Assembly: GCA_013203085.1 (NCBI GenBank)
Contig: JABMQX010000012.1
Coordinates: 1 to 10,511 of the forward strand
DNA: 10,511 nucleotides
Direction: 5' to 3'
Source of the DNA: a bacterium
GTDB taxonomy: Bacteria > Auribacterota > JABMQX01
The notes below the pieces were generated by a model. It saw nothing but the letters and a program-made list of their open reading frames with translations. It did no database searches and was not told the DNA's origin. Both the position numbers and the translations under genes were made by a program. How positions within the stretch are numbered: position 1 is the first letter of the stretch; each line of letters opens with the position of its first letter. Shown piece by piece: positions 1 through 7,126 of the stretch.

Positions 1-1102
1 GCGCCCCTGAGATATTAAGGTCGTCGTCGAGGGCGGAGGTGAAGCTCTGTCTTGCCATTTCGATCCGCTCTGCAACGTCGCCCGCGCCTTCCGAGGAATC
101 AGCGTCATCCAGCTTCGCCAAAAAGTCGTCAATCCGCTGGAGGCCGTTCTTGGCCGATTCCAAACCCTCAAACGTGAAGTTGAGCTGTTGACGGTAATGG
201 CAGCTCATCAGGAGATACCTTATCTGGCGTCCGGTGTAGCCCTTGCCAAGAAGGTCCCGCAGCGTGTAGAAATTCCCGAGCGATTTCGACATTTTCCGTC
301 CTTCAACGATAAGATGGGCGGCGTGGAGCCAGTAGCGAACGAACTGCTTGCCGGTGTATGCTTCCGACTGAGCAATTTCGTTGTCGTGATGGGGAAAAAT
401 ATTGTCAACACCTCCGGTGTGAATGTCGAAAGTCTCCCCCAGATACTTCATTGACATAGCGGAGCACTCGATATGCCAGCCCGGCCTTCCTTTCCCGAAG
501 GGGCTTTCCCAGAACACGTCCCCATCCTCTTCATCCCACGCTTTCCATAGAGCAAAATCGCCTACCGACTCCTTATCGTACTCGTCCGTGTTCACAGTGA
601 CGCCCGGCCGCAGGAGGTCAGGCGAAATGTGGGCCAGCTTCCCGTAATCCTCAAACTTGTCTATCCGGTAATAGATCGAGCCGTCCTCGCCCTTGTACGC
701 GTAATCCTTTTCCAGGAGGCCCGAAACGATCTCTATCATTTCGGCGACGTGCTCTGTCGCCCGAGGATAGAACTCCGCCCGCTCGATATGCAGTGTGTCA
801 ATATCCTCAAAGAACGCCCGAATGTACTTCTCCGTATGCTCTGCCAGCGAGATGCCTCCCTTTCGAGAATCCCTGATCGTCTTGTCGTCAACGTCCGTCA
901 GATTCATGACCTGAATCACTCGATAGCCCCGGTACTTCAGATACCTCCTCAGGATATCCTCGAAGATGTAGCTTCTGAAATTGCCGATGTGCGCGTTGTC
1001 GTAAACCGTAGGCCCGCAGGTGTACATTCGCACTTCTCCTTCTTCGAGGGGGACAAACTCCTCCTTCCTGCGCGCCATAGTGTTATGAAATGTCAAAGCC
1101 AA
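1..1102 (-). CDS. cysS: Cysteinyl-tRNA synthetase, 3' end outside window
   Basis: Class I aminoacyl-tRNA synthetase that charges tRNA-Cys with cysteine in the cytoplasm. The frame is open for 367 codons and runs off the left edge; the family is usually 460-500 residues, so roughly the last 100 (anticodon-binding part) are missing. Visible motifs: MYTCGPTVYD at 26-35, the HIGH-type signature HIGN at 38-41, GWHIECS around 208-214, FPHHDNEIAQS at 236-246 and KMSKS at 270-274. The expected zinc ligands are all present (C29, C213, H238, E242, by comparison with E. coli C28, C209, H234, E238). I chose a TTG start at 1102 over the ATG at 1078. The eight extra residues (MALTFHNT) match the conserved N-terminus of the family, and a GGAGAGG ribosome site lies 7 bases upstream of the TTG, while the ATG has none. 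Identity is near certain; the start is likely. Confidence 0.97.
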   Translation of the reverse strand, partial: MALTFHNTMARRKEEFVPLEEGEVRMYTCGPTVYDNAHIGNFRSYIFEDILRRYLKYRGYRVIQVMNLTDVDDKTIRDSRKGGISLAEHTEKYIRAFFEDIDTLHIERAEFYPRATEHVAEMIEIVSGLLEKDYAYKGEDGSIYYRIDKFEDYGKLAHISPDLLRPGVTVNTDEYDKESVGDFALWKAWDEEDGDVFWESPFGKGRPGWHIECSAMSMKYLGETFDIHTGGVDNIFPHHDNEIAQSEAYTGKQFVRYWLHAAHLIVEGRKMSKSLGNFYTLRDLLGKGYTGRQIRYLLMSCHYRQQLNFTFEGLESAKNGLQRIDDFLAKLDDADSSEGAGDVAERIEMARQSFTSALDDDLNISGA

Positions 1103-1109
1103 CGCTCAT

Positions 1110-1116
1110 CCTCTCC
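1110..1116 (-). promoter_or_regulatory. Ribosome binding site deciding the TTG start of cysS
   Basis: On the minus strand GGAGAGG lies 7 bases before the TTG at 1102-1100. It is 31 bases from the ATG at 1078, too far to serve it. An ATG inside this stretch (1109-1107) opens a frame that stops after eight codons at 1085-1083, so it is not the cysS start. Confidence 0.7.
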
Positions 1117-1155
1117 TTTCCGATGCCTCGGGAGGTCTTCATCCTATTTCCTGCA

Positions 1156-1184
1156 ATCCTACCACCCGACATTTTTCGTGGCAA
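1156..1184 (-). promoter_or_regulatory. Sigma-70-type promoter of cysS
   Basis: On the minus strand the -35 box TTGCCA (1184-1179, 5 of 6 to consensus) is separated by exactly 17 bases from the -10 box TAGGAT (1161-1156, 4 of 6). A TG dinucleotide one base before the -10 gives an extended -10. Transcription would start near 1149, leaving a leader of about 47 bases before the TTG start of cysS. Strength and sigma factor are inferred. Confidence 0.6.
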
Positions 1185-1628
1185 GACGTTCTTTCGGAGG
1201 AAGGCTGCGGAGGGGCCCGGACCGCTCCTTGACTCCCGCAATTTGCTATCCTAAAACACTGGCCATGGGAGGAACAAGACCAAGCCAACCCCATGCCACT
1301 GAGACGCAGACACACACCCGATTACAGAGGCATCGCAGCGGGTTCTCCATTTCTGTTGATAAAGCCGGCCGACTTCAGTATCCTCGTTCATCATGCTTCT
1401 GTTTGCGCATGGGACGTTCTTTGCAGAAGCAGGCTATCATGGAAACGTGTCGCCTTCAGGCGATCGTTGAGCACGGCGACGGCGGCTCTTATGTGGCCGA
1501 TCTGCTTGCTCCGCCGGTTGCCGTACGCAAAGCAGAACTTTCGAGGAATCGCTGGAGAACACCCGCAGCCAAGGGACACGCAAAACAGGTAAGCCAGTCC
1601 CCTTCCGCCACGATAAGGAGATAGAGCC
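1185..1628. other. Long intergenic region without a convincing gene
   Basis: About 440 bases separate the cysS promoter from the oxidoreductase gene. Two plus-strand frames are open over much of it (to the stops at 1624 and 1592), but the translations are rich in Arg, Ser and His, show no recognisable motif and have no well-placed ribosome site. The minus-strand frames are equally unconvincing. A candidate plus-strand promoter, TTGACT at 1229-1234 with TAAAAC at 1252-1257 (17-base spacer), would give a leader of about 365 bases for the downstream operon. A small inverted repeat TCGCC-TTCA-GGCGA lies at 1450-1463. No tRNA, T-box or known riboswitch core was recognised. It may be an untranslated leader or a decayed gene. 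Confidence 0.4.
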
Positions 1629-2945
1629 ATGTATCGAGAAAAACCCATCACACGCCGCAGTTTTGTCAAGGGAATAGCGGCGGCCATCGCTGCGCCGCAC
1701 ATCATCCCTGCATCCGCCCTGGGGCGCGACGGAACCGTAGCTCCCAGCAACCGTATCACGCTGGGCTTTATTGGCACTGGCGAACATGGGGTGGGCCGGA
1801 ACCTCAGGAGATTCCTCGCGGAGCCCGACGCTCACGTCCTCGCCGTTTGCGATGTGGATTCCACCCCGCGTGAAGGCGCCAAGAGAATCGTCGAAAAGCA
1901 CTACGCCGAGGCGATGTCCAGGGGGACATATAAGGGCTGTGCAGCGTACAATGATTTTCGCGAAATTGTTGCTCGCAAGGACATTGACGCCGTGATGAAC
2001 TCCACACCGGACCACTGGCACGTCATCCCCGCCGTGATGGCCGCCAAAGCCGGCAAGGATGTCATGTGCGAGAAGCCGCTGACGTTGACCGTCGCCGAAG
2101 GCCGCGTCCTTAGCGACACGGTGAAGCGCCATAACCGCATCTTCCAGACTGCCTCGGAAAATCGCTCGGTGGACGTGTACCACCGGATGTGTGAACTGGT
2201 TCGCAACGGCCGCATCGGCAAGCTCAAGAAGATGCGCGTAACATTGCCCAGGGGACACTCCATTCGTCCCGCCAGCATGGAATTCGGTCCGCCCCCGAAG
2301 GGCTTCGATTACGACATGTGGCTCGGACAGGCGCCGAAAGCGCCTTACTGCGCCGCCCGGTGCCATTGGAATTTTCGCTGGATTCTCGATTACTCGGGCG
2401 GTCAGTTGACCGATTGGGGCGCGCACATTATTGACCTCGCACAGTGGGGGAACAACACCGAACACAGCGGCCCCGTCGAGGTCGAGGGAAAAGGCGTTTT
2501 CCCAAAAGGTGGACTGTATAACACGGCAACGGACTACAACATCAATTACAAATATGCTAACGGCGTCGAGCTCAACGTTTCCTCCAGTCAGCCCGGCATC
2601 CGATTCGAGGGGACTGAGGGATGGATTGACAATTTGGGTTGGAGGGCGGGATTGCGAGCGAATCCCAAATCCCTCCTCGATTCCAAGATCGGCCCCGATG
2701 AGATACATCTTTACACCTGCCCCGGCGGCGAGCAACGCAATTTCCTCGATTGTGTCAAGTCTCGCAAACCATGCTATGCGCCGGCAGAAATCGGCCACCG
2801 GACTATCACCATCGCCCACATCGGCAACATTGCCATGATGCTCGGTCGAAAACTGAAATGGAATCCGGAGACGGAACGCTTCGTCAACGACCCGGAGGCT
2901 GACAAAATGTTGAGCAGACCGATGCGTGAACCGTGGAAGCTGTAA
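1629..2945 (+). CDS. Tat-exported Gfo/Idh/MocA family oxidoreductase
   Basis: NAD(P)-dependent sugar or polyol dehydrogenase of the Gfo/Idh/MocA family, 438 residues; the substrate is not predictable. The N-terminus has a twin-arginine signal (TRRSFVKG at 8-15) followed by an Ala-rich hydrophobic segment and a PASALG stretch near 27-32, so it is probably exported folded with its cofactor, as known for glucose-fructose oxidoreductase. The Rossmann fold begins at 43 with GFIGTGEHG (46-54) and an acidic end of strand 2 (D75). The family signature TPDHWH (126-131) and catalytic-region EKP (148-150) follow, then the C-terminal domain with the DWGAHIID motif. The ATG has a strong AAGGAG at 1615-1620, 8 bases upstream. 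It is followed after 31 bases by the TIM-barrel gene, most likely one operon. Such pairs are common in Planctomycetota and Verrucomicrobiota (general knowledge) and are often tied to keto-sugar conversion. Confidence 0.93.
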   Translation: MYREKPITRRSFVKGIAAAIAAPHIIPASALGRDGTVAPSNRITLGFIGTGEHGVGRNLRRFLAEPDAHVLAVCDVDSTPREGAKRIVEKHYAEAMSRGTYKGCAAYNDFREIVARKDIDAVMNSTPDHWHVIPAVMAAKAGKDVMCEKPLTLTVAEGRVLSDTVKRHNRIFQTASENRSVDVYHRMCELVRNGRIGKLKKMRVTLPRGHSIRPASMEFGPPPKGFDYDMWLGQAPKAPYCAARCHWNFRWILDYSGGQLTDWGAHIIDLAQWGNNTEHSGPVEVEGKGVFPKGGLYNTATDYNINYKYANGVELNVSSSQPGIRFEGTEGWIDNLGWRAGLRANPKSLLDSKIGPDEIHLYTCPGGEQRNFLDCVKSRKPCYAPAEIGHRTITIAHIGNIAMMLGRKLKWNPETERFVNDPEADKMLSRPMREPWKL

Positions 2946-2976
2946 CAGAATCCAAAAAGGAGCTTAGGAAGAAAAC

Positions 2977-3882
2977 ATGATCTCGACAAAAACCTTCGCC
3001 GCCATTCTCCTGTCCATCGGTTGCCTCTGCCTATCCGCGAGAGGCCTGGCAGCGGGAACGCACAATGTTTCAAAAGAGAAAGGGCTGACCAACCCCTTCT
3101 TTGCCATGGACACCGGCACGAAAGACGCCAAGCATCAAACAGCAGAAGCGCAAGCGGAAATGCTGAAGGAGTTGGGGTACGCGGGAATAGGATACGGGGG
3201 ATTCGGCGGGCTCTCTGAAATGCTCGAAGAGCTGGACAAAAACAGCTTGAAAATGTCTGCCGTTTATACCGGGGCGTGGATAGACGCCAACAAGCCGAAA
3301 TACGACCCGCAACTGAAACAGTCGATAAAGCTGCTCAAGGGCCGCGACACGATCATTTGGCTTTTCATCCAGAGCGAAGAGCACGCGTTGTCATCGCCCA
3401 CAGGCGACCCTCTCGCAGTCGAAATCATAAGAGACATAGCGGACGTGGCTCATGAGTCGGGACTAAAAGTGGCTCTTTACCCTCACACCGGCTTTTGGCT
3501 GGAGCGGGTAGAAGACGCAGTCCGCCTTGCGAAGAAAGCAAACCGAAGAAATGTGGGAGTGACCTTCAATCTCTGCCACTGGCTAAAAGTTGACAGCGAA
3601 AAAAACATGAAGCCGTTAATGAAGCTGGCCATGCCTTACCTTTTCGTCGTGGCCATCAACGGCGCCGATAGTGGCGGAGACAATTGGAATCAGTTGATTC
3701 AGACCCTGGACCGCGGCTCGTTTGACATCTACGAGTTCTTGAAGACGTTGACGGAACTGGGATACGCCGGCCCGATAGGGCTTCAGGGTTATGGCATCAA
3801 AGGCGATGCACACGATAACCTGAAGCGATCCATGGACGCCTGGCGCAAGCTTTCCGCCAGAATCGCCGACGAAAGAATGTAG
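2977..3882 (+). CDS. Secreted xylose-isomerase-like TIM barrel protein
   Basis: A 301-residue sugar-phosphate-isomerase/epimerase-like TIM barrel (AP endonuclease 2 superfamily fold). Residues 1-26 form a Sec signal peptide: lysine near the start, hydrophobic core 7-20, likely cleavage after LAA at 24-26. The mature domain shows the usual alternation of barrel strands: GYAGIGYGGF (68-77), KMSAVYTG (92-99), TIIWLFI (125-131), KVALYPH (164-170), VGVTFNLCHW (193-202), LFVVAING (222-229) and PIGLQGYG (266-273). Probable active-site residues are H170, N198 and H201. The Glu usual at the last strand of metal-dependent members appears to be Gln (Q270), and the strand-5 Glu is replaced by the YPH motif, so the chemistry may differ from classical isomerases. 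AGGAAG at 2966-2971 precedes the ATG. It follows the Tat-exported oxidoreductase by 31 bases, and both products act outside the cytoplasm. The specific reaction is unknown. Confidence 0.85.
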   Translation: MISTKTFAAILLSIGCLCLSARGLAAGTHNVSKEKGLTNPFFAMDTGTKDAKHQTAEAQAEMLKELGYAGIGYGGFGGLSEMLEELDKNSLKMSAVYTGAWIDANKPKYDPQLKQSIKLLKGRDTIIWLFIQSEEHALSSPTGDPLAVEIIRDIADVAHESGLKVALYPHTGFWLERVEDAVRLAKKANRRNVGVTFNLCHWLKVDSEKNMKPLMKLAMPYLFVVAINGADSGGDNWNQLIQTLDRGSFDIYEFLKTLTELGYAGPIGLQGYGIKGDAHDNLKRSMDAWRKLSARIADERM

Positions 3883-3896
3883 CCCCTCTTTTCCCT

Positions 3897-3910
3897 TTCC
3901 TTAGAAGGAA
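3897..3910. repeat. Short inverted repeat between convergent genes
   Basis: TTCCTT-AG-AAGGAA lies 15 bases after the TIM-barrel stop, in the 96-base gap before the converging TPR gene. A folded form would have about five pairs with a tetraloop. No T-tract follows on either strand, so it is not a clear intrinsic terminator. Nothing else was recognised in this gap. Confidence 0.3.
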
Positions 3911-3978
3911 TCAACACACCGCCGGATTCTGCTCCATCGTAGTTCGACTGGCCTGTGAAGTGCGTGCGATGAAATGTG

Positions 3979-5019
3979 CTATCGTTTTCCCGCACCAATC
4001 AGATTATCAATCTTCTGAAGAAGCTCCCTGTACTGACGGTTCTTCGGGCGGAGCTTAATAGCCGTCAAGGTGTGCTGGCGCGCTTCCGCAAGCTTCCCCG
4101 TGCTGATGTACGCCCTTGCGAGATGCACATAGTTCGAGGCATCCTTGGGGTCGAGACGTATCGCCCACAAGAAATCGGCAGCCATCCGACGGTAATCCTT
4201 CTTCTTCTCGTACGCAAGCCCTCTGATGACACACGCCGAAACCATGGATGGAGCTATCGCCAGCGCGTCCGTGCAATCGTTGATCGCCTCTTTGACCTTT
4301 CCCCGGGCCAGTGAAATCTCGGCTCGTCCCTGAAAAGCGTCGGCGTTCCAGGGATAGAGTTCAATTGCCTTCGAGTAGCAGGCCATAGCGTCGTCGAGTT
4401 TCTTCAGTTTTGCTCGACAGCGCCCTAACGATTCGTATGCGTCGGAATTACGGGGATCGAGCTGCGTGACCGTAAGGAAATCTTCCGCCGCGCCGGCGTA
4501 GTCCCCCATTTTCCGTCGGCACTCGCCTCGGCGTGCGTACGCCTCCGACGGAGGTGAAGGCAGCGAGATTGCAGATGTGTAGTCTGCGATGGCAGAAGAG
4601 AAGCTCTCAAGCACCTCGTAAACACCGGCGCGCCCGAGATATGCCGCCTGACTTTTTGGACTCAGCTCGATCGCTTTCGTGTAATCTGCCAGGGCAGCCT
4701 TGAACAGCTTTACTCTCCCCTGCACGACCGCTCGATGATAATGGGCGGAGAAACACCCGTCGTCTATCTCGATGGCGCGTGAGTAATCCCGAAGGGCATC
4801 CGCCGCGCGCCCCATACTCTCGTAGATGAGGCCGCGTTTGACAAAAGCCTCGGCATCCCGGGGGTTGCGCGCGATAAGTTTTTCCACATATTGCAGTTTC
4901 TCATCGTCGCTTATCAGGAGGTTCTTACGGAGTTGCCAGCTTTCCGTCGCCCATGCCGTCGCCGACAGAAGGGACATGAAAAACCAGAGCGACGCCCGAA
5001 AGGCAGATTTCAGTTTCAT
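3979..5019 (-). CDS. Secreted protein with eight tetratricopeptide repeats
   Basis: A 346-residue protein made almost entirely of TPRs, helical hairpins that act as protein-binding scaffolds. Residues 1-24 are a typical Sec signal peptide (MKLK start, hydrophobic LWFFMSLL, cleavage after AWA). A short helical linker follows, then eight consecutive 34-residue repeats from about 56 to 328. Several carry the consensus RG..Y and YSKAIEL-P pattern, for example GLIYESMGRAADALRDYSRA. I chose the ATG at 5019 because it begins the signal peptide. The frame remains open to a GTG at 5136 and has an ATG at 5082, but those would put 21-39 basic residues ahead of the signal. Ribosome sites are weak for all three starts. 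It lies 97 bases downstream of deoC on the same strand and could be co-transcribed. Binding partner and role are unknown. Confidence 0.85.
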   Translation of the reverse strand: MKLKSAFRASLWFFMSLLSATAWATESWQLRKNLLISDDEKLQYVEKLIARNPRDAEAFVKRGLIYESMGRAADALRDYSRAIEIDDGCFSAHYHRAVVQGRVKLFKAALADYTKAIELSPKSQAAYLGRAGVYEVLESFSSAIADYTSAISLPSPPSEAYARRGECRRKMGDYAGAAEDFLTVTQLDPRNSDAYESLGRCRAKLKKLDDAMACYSKAIELYPWNADAFQGRAEISLARGKVKEAINDCTDALAIAPSMVSACVIRGLAYEKKKDYRRMAADFLWAIRLDPKDASNYVHLARAYISTGKLAEARQHTLTAIKLRPKNRQYRELLQKIDNLIGAGKR

Positions 5020-5084
5020 TTCCGGTTGCCCGTCATGGACCGCAAAGGTTTTACGTTGACTGCGCGGGCGGATTTTTTTCATAG

Positions 5085-5098
5085 AGCGAGGCCTCGCT
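5085..5098. repeat. Perfect 14-base palindrome between deoC and the TPR gene
   Basis: AGCGAGGCCTCGCT reads the same on both strands. It lies in the 97-base gap 3' of deoC on the minus strand. No T-run follows on the minus strand (the bases after it are CTATGAAAAAAATCC), so it is not a standard terminator. It could be a regulator site or an RNA hairpin attenuating read-through into the TPR gene. Confidence 0.4.
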
Positions 5099-5116
5099 TC
5101 TTCCCGAAGTCTATTG

Positions 5117-5803
5117 CTATTCTGCCCCTCTTGCACTCAGCTCTGCGAGAATCTTCTCGGTCGCCGTGGCGCCAATGCGAGTGCACCCAAGCGCCCGAAC
5201 GCGAAGGGCTCGCTCGAGGGACCGTATTCCCCCCGCCGCCTTGACCTGCACTGAAGGAGGGCAATGCTTTCGCATAAGCACTATGTCCTCGTCGGTAGCC
5301 CCTCCCGAGCCATATCCCGTGGATGTCTTGACGAAATCAACACCAAGCTCCGAGCAAATCTGGCAGAGCTTGATCTTGTGGCGATCTTCAAGATAACAGT
5401 TCTCAAAAATGACTTTCAGAATGGCGCTGTGCTCGCGAGCAACCTCCAGAACCGCTTTGATATCATCCTCCACATACTCCCAGTCTTCGCTGAGTACCAT
5501 GCCGATATTCACCACCATATCGAGCTCTACCGCTCCCCTCTTGCAGGCGTCACGGGCTTCCTGCCGCTTGGCCGCCGTCGTGTGCCCGCCATGAGGGAAG
5601 CCAATGGTTGTGCCGACGCGAACACCGCTGCCGTAGAGGAGCCCCACTGCCCGACTCACGAAATATGGCTTCACGCACACGCTAACGACCTTCAATCGCC
5701 GAGCCAGAAGGCATCCCGCCTCCAACTCCTCGTCGGTCAACGTTGGATTAAGCAGCGAATGGTCTATCATCCCTGCGATCTGTTTGTGGCTTACTTTCTC
5801 CAT
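5117..5803 (-). CDS. deoC: Deoxyribose-phosphate aldolase
   Basis: Class I aldolase that cleaves 2-deoxyribose 5-phosphate into acetaldehyde and glyceraldehyde 3-phosphate in deoxynucleoside salvage; cytoplasmic. At 228 residues it has the usual length of the short bacterial DeoC type. Conserved features: IDHSLLNPT at 13-21, VCVKPYFV at 42-49, TTIGFPHG at 65-72, ELDMVVNIG at 93-101, the Schiff-base lysine K159 in VKTSTGYG (158-165), and K188 in VQVKAAGG (185-192). D95, K159 and K188 correspond to the known catalytic triad. The ATG at 5803 is preceded only by a weak purine run (GGGAAAGA). Its promoter lies about 40 bases upstream, and the gene diverges from the cytoplasmic TPR gene. No other nucleoside-catabolism gene (deoA, deoB, deoD) or DeoR regulator is in the window. 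Confidence 0.97.
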   Translation of the reverse strand: MEKVSHKQIAGMIDHSLLNPTLTDEELEAGCLLARRLKVVSVCVKPYFVSRAVGLLYGSGVRVGTTIGFPHGGHTTAAKRQEARDACKRGAVELDMVVNIGMVLSEDWEYVEDDIKAVLEVAREHSAILKVIFENCYLEDRHKIKLCQICSELGVDFVKTSTGYGSGGATDEDIVLMRKHCPPSVQVKAAGGIRSLERALRVRALGCTRIGATATEKILAELSARGAE

Positions 5804-5842
5804 AACTGTCTTTCCCGGTCGTCGTTTCTCTCTCCTGTGAGG

Positions 5843-5851
5843 ATTATATCA
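5843..5851 (-). promoter_or_regulatory. Extended -10 promoter of deoC
   Basis: On the minus strand TGATATAAT combines a perfect -10 hexamer TATAAT (5848-5843) with the extended TGn element (5851-5849). No good -35 box lies 16-18 bases upstream, as is usual for extended -10 promoters. Predicted start near 5836, giving a leader of about 33 bases to the deoC ATG at 5803. Confidence 0.65.
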
Positions 5852-6012
5852 TCCCTGACAACTGTCTCCTCCGAGCTCCGCCTCCGAAAGTCTCGCCGAC
5901 TTCGGGGCAAATGTCAAGGGAAGCCACCTGCCGACGCAACGATGGAAAGCATCTCGTCCTTGACGCCGAAATGCGGCCGCACCCCAATGAACAATGCCGG
6001 CCTTTTCCGTCA

Positions 6013-6042
6013 TGGACACGGCGCACACGTTTTTGCTATGAT
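6013..6042 (+). promoter_or_regulatory. Sigma-70-type promoter of the cytoplasmic TPR gene
   Basis: TGGACA (6013-6018, 5 of 6) is separated by 18 bases from TATGAT (6037-6042, 5 of 6). Transcription would start near 6049, about 15 bases before the GTG start, leaving just room for the GGAGGA ribosome site at 6055-6060. This fit supports both the promoter and the chosen start codon. Confidence 0.65.
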
Positions 6043-6064
6043 TGGCTGTCATCCGGAGGAACCC

Positions 6065-7090
6065 GTGATAGAAATCTACGACATCAGAAATGGAAAACTG
6101 AAATATTCCGCGTACACCTTCTGGCAGCTCTGCGAGATGGTGATGGAGGATTTCGCCTATCACACGGGAGAGCAGGACAACGACATCTTATCGTGGATAG
6201 ATGAGAAGGCGAGAGGTCTTTGCAAGGGACCGCGAAGAAAAGAGACACTCGAGCGGCTCGGGCAACTGCTGGAGTTCGGAGAGACGCACGGGCATCGAGC
6301 CTTCGCCTCGCGTGTCAGCTTCTTTCTTGGCGAGATGGCGTTTGAGAACGGTCAGCATGAATGCGCCATCGAGTATTGTCAGAAGGCAGTGAGCCTTCTG
6401 CCGGACCACGTCGAGGCGATGCATCAACTCGCCCGCGGATTCACTGCCCTGGGGCAACATCAGAAAGCCGCAGAGGTCTGGCGAAAGGCAAACGGCATAT
6501 TCCCGTTGGAGGAGGTTTATCTCGCCCTCGCAGAAGCCCTCGAGAAGTTGAAAAGGCCCAAGGAGCAGGAGAAGACTTTGAGGTCTCTTCTGAGGAGCAA
6601 TCCTCGCTCCATCAAGGGGCTGCACAGCCTCGCGCAATTCTGTCATCGGCAGGGCAAAGCCAAAGCCTCAGCTCGCCTGGCTCAGCAGATTGTTGACCTC
6701 CACCCGGAAAAGGAGCAACAGTTTCAGCCATTCTTCGACGAGTTCGCCGAAGCTCTGATCTGGGCGAAGTACAATTATGAGGCGAGAACGGTGGACAAGC
6801 TCCTCGAATTCCTGGACGAGGAACAGGAAAGGAATCCCGAAGAATGGCTCGGTTTGTTGAAAGCCGTGATGTTGTACAAGCTCGATAAGAGATTGTGTCG
6901 AGAGGAGTGCTGCTACGAGCTGGGAAAATACTTTGACGCCATCGCGTACGAGAAAGACATCCTGACCGAGGACCTTCGTCAGGTCGTAGAGGTCTTCGGG
7001 CAGGAATTCTCCAGAGGCGTCGTTCGGTTTATCAACAACCGGTTCGAGAAACACCCCCCGCGAATAAAAGCCCGCCAATCCTCCTCCTGA
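6065..7090 (+). CDS. Cytoplasmic TPR-repeat protein of unknown function
   Basis: A 341-residue protein with no signal peptide or membrane segment. Residues 1-80 are a charged helical N-terminal region (MIEIYDIRNG start) that I do not recognise. About 82-215 contains roughly four TPR-like helical hairpins; the first is clearest (FFLGEMAFENGQHECAIEYCQKAV, with ..P..VEAM.. after it). Residues 216-330 form a helical C-terminal region rich in Glu, Leu and aromatic residues, ending in a basic tail. The start is a GTG with GGAGGA four bases upstream and a well-placed promoter. The frame is open far upstream (to 5264), but that part runs antisense to deoC and is not coding. It diverges from deoC and converges on prfB with only 36 bases between the stops. 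It is unlike the secreted TPR protein of this window, with far less regular repeats. Function unknown. Confidence 0.8.
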   Translation: MIEIYDIRNGKLKYSAYTFWQLCEMVMEDFAYHTGEQDNDILSWIDEKARGLCKGPRRKETLERLGQLLEFGETHGHRAFASRVSFFLGEMAFENGQHECAIEYCQKAVSLLPDHVEAMHQLARGFTALGQHQKAAEVWRKANGIFPLEEVYLALAEALEKLKRPKEQEKTLRSLLRSNPRSIKGLHSLAQFCHRQGKAKASARLAQQIVDLHPEKEQQFQPFFDEFAEALIWAKYNYEARTVDKLLEFLDEEQERNPEEWLGLLKAVMLYKLDKRLCREECCYELGKYFDAIAYEKDILTEDLRQVVEVFGQEFSRGVVRFINNRFEKHPPRIKARQSSS

Positions 7091-7126
7091 TCTTCGCGGA
7101 CGTCACTCGAGACCATGTGAGCAATT

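Noticed and set aside
629..1624. 331-codon open frame on the plus strand
   Set aside because: Its first part is antisense to cysS and the rest is low-complexity, basic sequence with no motif or ribosome site.
1437..2819. 460-codon open frame on the minus strand
   Set aside because: It is antisense to the oxidoreductase gene, which has a Tat signal, NAD-binding motif, EKP motif and a strong ribosome site. The antisense translation has no recognisable motif.
3883..3978. Bidirectional terminator between the convergent genes
   Set aside because: Only a 5-6 bp inverted repeat is present and no T-run follows it on either strand.
5264..6064. Upstream extension of the plus-strand TPR frame to 608 codons
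   Set aside because: Most of it is antisense to deoC. The promoter and GGAGGA site just before the GTG at 6065 mark the real start.
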